Below, one piece after another: positions 61,251 through 62,257 of a stretch of DNA of 62,257 bases. The notes beneath the pieces were generated by a model, which did not search any database, was not told the origin of the DNA, and saw nothing but the letters and a program-made list of their open reading frames with translations. Location of the stretch: contig JAFXUY010000125.1 of assembly GCA_017524785.1 (NCBI GenBank), positions 1 to 62,257 of the forward strand, given 5' to 3'. This DNA is from Bacteroidales bacterium (GTDB lineage Bacteria; Bacteroidota; Bacteroidia; Bacteroidales; P3). The translations under genes and the position numbers were made by a program. The stretch's first letter is position 1. Each line of letters starts with the position of its first letter.

Positions 61251-61937
61251 CTACTGGTAGCTGGCCAGCAGGTAGCGGTTCTCGTGGTCGATAAGGGCCG
61301 CGGGCATATTGATTTTCTTTACCTTAGGAGGGAAGCCTATGCCGAAACCTACGCATATAGAGGCCATGGCGTAGGTGATGCCGTGGTGCTTGCTGAGGTC
61401 GATATCGGAGGGCAGACCCAGGTCGCGGTCGAACATCATGGCTGCGCCTACACTGGCTGTAAGCGAAAGGAACATATTATCTTTCAGATAGTAGCGCATG
61501 CCTGCTTCGAAGGCAGCGCTGATGCCGTACTGCGTGGCCTTGAGGTCGCTGCCGTTATGGCTGAAGCGGTTGCTCTGGATGGCAAAGCCAGTGGCCACGC
61601 CGCCGAAGAGTTCAAGGCGCGGCCCTACCATGGCCGAGCGGCGCACCACTATCGAGATGTCGTGCATCGCAACATTTTCGTCGGCCACGCCAGTACGGAT
61701 GTCGGTGAGGCTGTAGCGCAGCCCCAACTCCAGACTGCTGTCGCGCAATCCGAGCGACAAAGCCGTGGTGGGTGCAGTATAAGCCCTGTCGTTGCCACCT
61801 GCCAGCGACAGTCGCGGATAGTTGAAGTAGCTGCTCACACCCATTTCGGCGCCGAAGGTGAAGTGCCATTTGTTGCCCTGCGCCACGGCAGTCGAAAGCG
61901 ACAGCAGAGCGGCAAAAACAGTGAGTATACGTTTCAT
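61251..61937 (-). CDS. Outer-membrane beta-barrel protein (small, porin-like)
   Basis: A 228-residue protein with a signal peptide (MKRILTVFAALLSLSTAVAQ) and alternating short amphipathic strands: WHFTFGAEMGVSSYF, SLELGLRYSLTD, LELFGGVATGFAI, ISAAFEAGMRYYLKDNMFLSLTASVGAAMMF. These fit an 8-strand outer-membrane barrel of the general PF13568/OmpW-like type. The C-terminus (NRYLLASYQ) is not the usual aromatic end of a BAM substrate, and the segment after the last strand (KKINMPAALIDHENRYLL) would lie outside the barrel. I do not recognise a specific function. The gene lies 17 nt downstream of the next beta-barrel gene and is probably cotranscribed with it. Confidence 0.75.
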   Translation of the reverse strand: MKRILTVFAALLSLSTAVAQGNKWHFTFGAEMGVSSYFNYPRLSLAGGNDRAYTAPTTALSLGLRDSSLELGLRYSLTDIRTGVADENVAMHDISIVVRRSAMVGPRLELFGGVATGFAIQSNRFSHNGSDLKATQYGISAAFEAGMRYYLKDNMFLSLTASVGAAMMFDRDLGLPSDIDLSKHHGITYAMASICVGFGIGFPPKVKKINMPAALIDHENRYLLASYQ

Positions 61938-61954
61938 GTCTTATATGTCTTTTT

Positions 61955-62257
61955 TTACCGCAACATCCAGTTGAAGCCTACGAGGGCGTTGGTTTCCAGC
62001 ATGCCTTGGCGGAAGCCGATGCCGGCGGCGAGGCCGCCCTGGGCTTTGATCTGAAGGTTGGGCGTGGCCTGCCACAGCACCTCGGCGGCGCCGCCGACAT
62101 TCTCCATGCCGAAGCTCACCATCAGCTTATCGGTGGCCAGCCAGCGGGCCATGATATTAAATTGGAAGGGTTTGTCGCTTTGCCTAGCATAGACAGTATT
62201 AGTGCCCAGAAGGCGGTCTTTCCCAAAAGCGTAGCTCAATCCGTAGTCGAGCACCCA
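61955..62257 (-). CDS. Outer-membrane beta-barrel protein, 5' part beyond the window
   Basis: Only the C-terminal 100 or so residues are present; the frame runs open through the window edge. Visible strands are DYGLSYAFGKD, FQFNIMARWLATDKLMVSFGME, LQIKAQGGLAAGIGF and NALVGFNWMLR. They alternate as in an outer-membrane barrel and the end is compatible with one. GTG at 62254 is an internal codon, not a start. The function cannot be assigned. Confidence 0.6.
   Translation of the reverse strand, partial: WVLDYGLSYAFGKDRLLGTNTVYARQSDKPFQFNIMARWLATDKLMVSFGMENVGGAAEVLWQATPNLQIKAQGGLAAGIGFRQGMLETNALVGFNWMLR

Overview
The window is a contiguous chromosomal segment from a member of the Bacteroidota, most likely the order Bacteroidales. 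I cannot place it further from sequence alone. The evidence is: SprA, the outer-membrane translocon of the type IX secretion system (T9SS); three giant secreted proteins with T9SS C-terminal sorting domains; a TonB-dependent receptor paired with a DUF4249 lipoprotein; a TGS-fused nucleoside kinase; and promoters of the Bacteroidota form (TTTG, 19 bp, TAnnTTTG). Coding sequence is GC-rich and the gaps between genes are AT-rich. No rRNA, tRNA, insertion sequence, prophage or CRISPR array was seen.

Layout. Positions 29-39067 are read almost entirely from the minus strand. They hold three giant T9SS cargo proteins of 2215, 6047 and 2576 residues. Between the first two lies the chain glnA-folK-TonB receptor-DUF4249 lipoprotein, whose first three genes overlap by 4 nt each. 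The 6047-residue protein has N-terminal fibronectin III and jelly-roll-like modules, PKD/Ig-like domains, about 60 cysteine-bearing repeats of about 49 residues, divergent InlB-type repeats and a sorting domain. Positions 39648-42927 carry an aminopeptidase P and a TGS-uridine-kinase-like protein on the plus strand. Positions 42924-59046 are a long minus-strand run: M64 peptidase, beta-helix lipoprotein, ruvA, sprA, TPR protein, DedA protein, sufS, recN, aroK. Positions 59162-61146 are a tight plus-strand set: a TsaC/Sua5 family protein, a small holin-like membrane protein, and panC. The window ends with two minus-strand outer-membrane beta-barrel proteins, the last cut by the edge.

How the parts fit. 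SprA and the three giant cargo proteins belong to one export route, with the cargo sent through T9SS and probably attached to the cell surface. The other genes are housekeeping: nitrogen assimilation, folate, shikimate, pantothenate, Fe-S clusters, recombination and tRNA modification.

Most unusual signal. Five intergenic regions carry the same kind of element: a near-perfect hairpin whose stem is built of tandem 11-nt units. The unit sequence differs from locus to locus, yet the two arms match each other at each locus. All five lie in the same orientation, four of them upstream of the three giant cargo genes and sprA. A second class with 9-nt units, and 7-nt microrepeats inserted in frame in folK, suggest that this genome repeatedly generates short-unit repeats.
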